Shown here: piece after piece, positions 5,238 through 5,830 of the stretch
Layout of the letters: every line of letters begins with the position of its first letter
Position numbering within the stretch: the stretch's first letter is position 1
Origin: Nitrospiraceae bacterium
Lineage (GTDB): Bacteria; Nitrospirota_A; Leptospirillia; Leptospirillales; Leptospirillaceae
Assembly (NCBI GenBank): GCA_028064945.1
Contig: JAPTWQ010000143.1
Location: 1-5,830, forward strand
Reading direction: 5' to 3'
DNA: 5,830 nt
The notes under the pieces: model-generated
Seen by the model: only the letters and a program-made list of their open reading frames with translations
What the model was told of the DNA's origin: nothing
The model's database searches: none
Translations under genes and position numbers: made by a program

Positions 5238-5460
5238 TCCGGACGAGGCTCCGGAGTTGACGGACGAATGGTTCGAAGGGGCAGACCTGAAAGAAGGCTC
5301 CCGGCTCATCCGCCGGGGGCGACCGATCTCCGGGCAAAAGAAAGTCTTGCTTTCCGTCCGTTACAGCCAAGAAGTCGTGGACTACTTCCGGTCAACCGGC
5401 GAAGGATGGCAGACCCGCATGGATGCTGTCCTGAAAGAGTGGATCGAACAGCATCGATAA
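5197..5460 (+). CDS. brnA: BrnA family antitoxin
   Basis: 87 residues. The N-terminal neutralisation region contains the conserved DEAPELTDEWFEGA (16-29). The linker has GRP (41-43). The C-terminal half (about 49-85, KKVLLSVRYSQEVVDYF, TGEGWQTRMDAVLKEWIE) is the ribbon-helix-helix DNA-binding and dimerisation domain typical of BrnA. The ATG lies within brnT and has GAGGAA upstream, so the pair is co-translated. Known role: binds and inhibits BrnT and represses the operon. The palindrome at 4945-4956 is the expected target. Both domains are intact. Confidence 0.92.
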   Translation: MTEKQNDSRITWTDPDEAPELTDEWFEGADLKEGSRLIRRGRPISGQKKVLLSVRYSQEVVDYFRSTGEGWQTRMDAVLKEWIEQHR

Positions 5461-5502
5461 TCGATCCGTATGGAAGAAACGACCAGAGGAAGGAGATATG
5501 TA

Positions 5503-5601
5503 ATGTTCAAAAGTGATGCCTTCGAGGCCATCTTGGCTGGGTGCGTGCTCGTTTTTCCACCGAGTACGCCACTGAGTTTTGGAACAATTTTGGAACACTG
5601 A
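5503..5601 (+). pseudogene. Remnant of a HigA/XRE antitoxin-type gene
   Basis: A 32-residue frame that begins MFKSDAFEAILA. That opening is typical of small HTH regulators and antitoxins whose next residues would normally run into an IDKATMREFD-type segment. Here the match stops after about 12 residues and is followed by unrelated CVLVFPPSTPL, so only the N-terminus remains. AGGAAGGAGA ahead of the ATG is an intact ribosome site. The same frame also opens at an ATG at 5470-5472, but the SD supports 5503. It lies about 100 bases from the tRNA junction, where deletion or recombination could have removed the rest. Recognition rests on a short motif from memory. Confidence 0.5.
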
Positions 5602-5700
5602 GAGTGAAAAACAGGGTTATTCGATTAAGTAACATGATACAACAAAACATTGATCTTTATGAATTGTTCTGTTGCGGGGTGTGGGAAATAAGGCGTTTTT
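5602..5700. other. Non-coding boundary segment
   Basis: AT-rich stretch between the antitoxin remnant and the tRNA fragment. I see no gene, SD-led frame or terminator. A short direct repeat, TTTTGGAACA (5575-5584 and 5588-5597), lies just before it. A GGCG-T8-GCC sequence (around 5692-5706) leads into the anticodon stem. This is the region where the tRNA 5' half would be expected, and it is absent. Confidence 0.5.

Positions 5701-5830
<130 letters not shown>

Noticed and set aside
4836..5309. 157-residue minus-strand open frame
   Set aside because: It is antisense to brnT and brnA, which match their families well.

Overview
The window looks like the right-hand part of an integrated, self-replicating mobile element in a bacterium. 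The candidates are an integrative plasmid or a phage-satellite-like island. The likely junction is a 3' fragment of a type II tRNA-Ser(GCU) gene that ends at 5765. Base composition is mid-GC by eye, the Shine-Dalgarno (SD) sequences are strong, the tRNA CCA is encoded, and the proteins look proteobacterial or Nitrospirota-like. A Leptospirillum-like acidophile is possible, but that is a weak impression. No integrase, capsid or conjugation gene is visible, so the element class is inferred.

Minus-strand block (1-4053, read right to left): an AlpA/MerR-type helix-turn-helix (HTH) protein (4053-3766); a 58-residue small protein (3762-3586) followed by a hairpin; a zinc-finger/Toprim primase (3546-2629); and a DUF3987-type ATPase/helicase (2636-1341) that overlaps the primase gene by 8 bases. 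Next comes a 223-base intergenic region with eight related 9-base boxes in a symmetric arrangement. It is followed by a winged-helix protein (1117-710), a strong hairpin, a 29-residue reading frame (632-543), and a ParA-like ATPase that runs off the left edge (499-1). Together these look like a replication and partition module, with the box array as candidate origin or operator.

Regulatory switch (4054-4190): face-to-face promoters overlap an imperfect dyad. They separate the minus-strand operon from a plus-strand XRE-like repressor candidate (4191-4904). This is the layout of a lysogeny-type or satellite-type decision switch.

Plus-strand stability block (4929-5601): a BrnT/BrnA toxin-antitoxin pair has its own promoter, with a perfect 12-base palindrome over the -10 box and a predicted start of transcription at or next to the GTG start codon. 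It is followed by a remnant of an antitoxin-type HTH gene that keeps only the first dozen or so residues of the family. The tRNA-Ser fragment lies at 5701-5765, and 5766-5830 is probably flanking host DNA, or the other side of attP if the source molecule was circular.

Working model (inference): the repressor holds the AlpA-primase-helicase operon off. When it is released, AlpA-like and winged-helix proteins, primase and helicase drive replication from the box array. ParA and BrnTA favour retention of the element.
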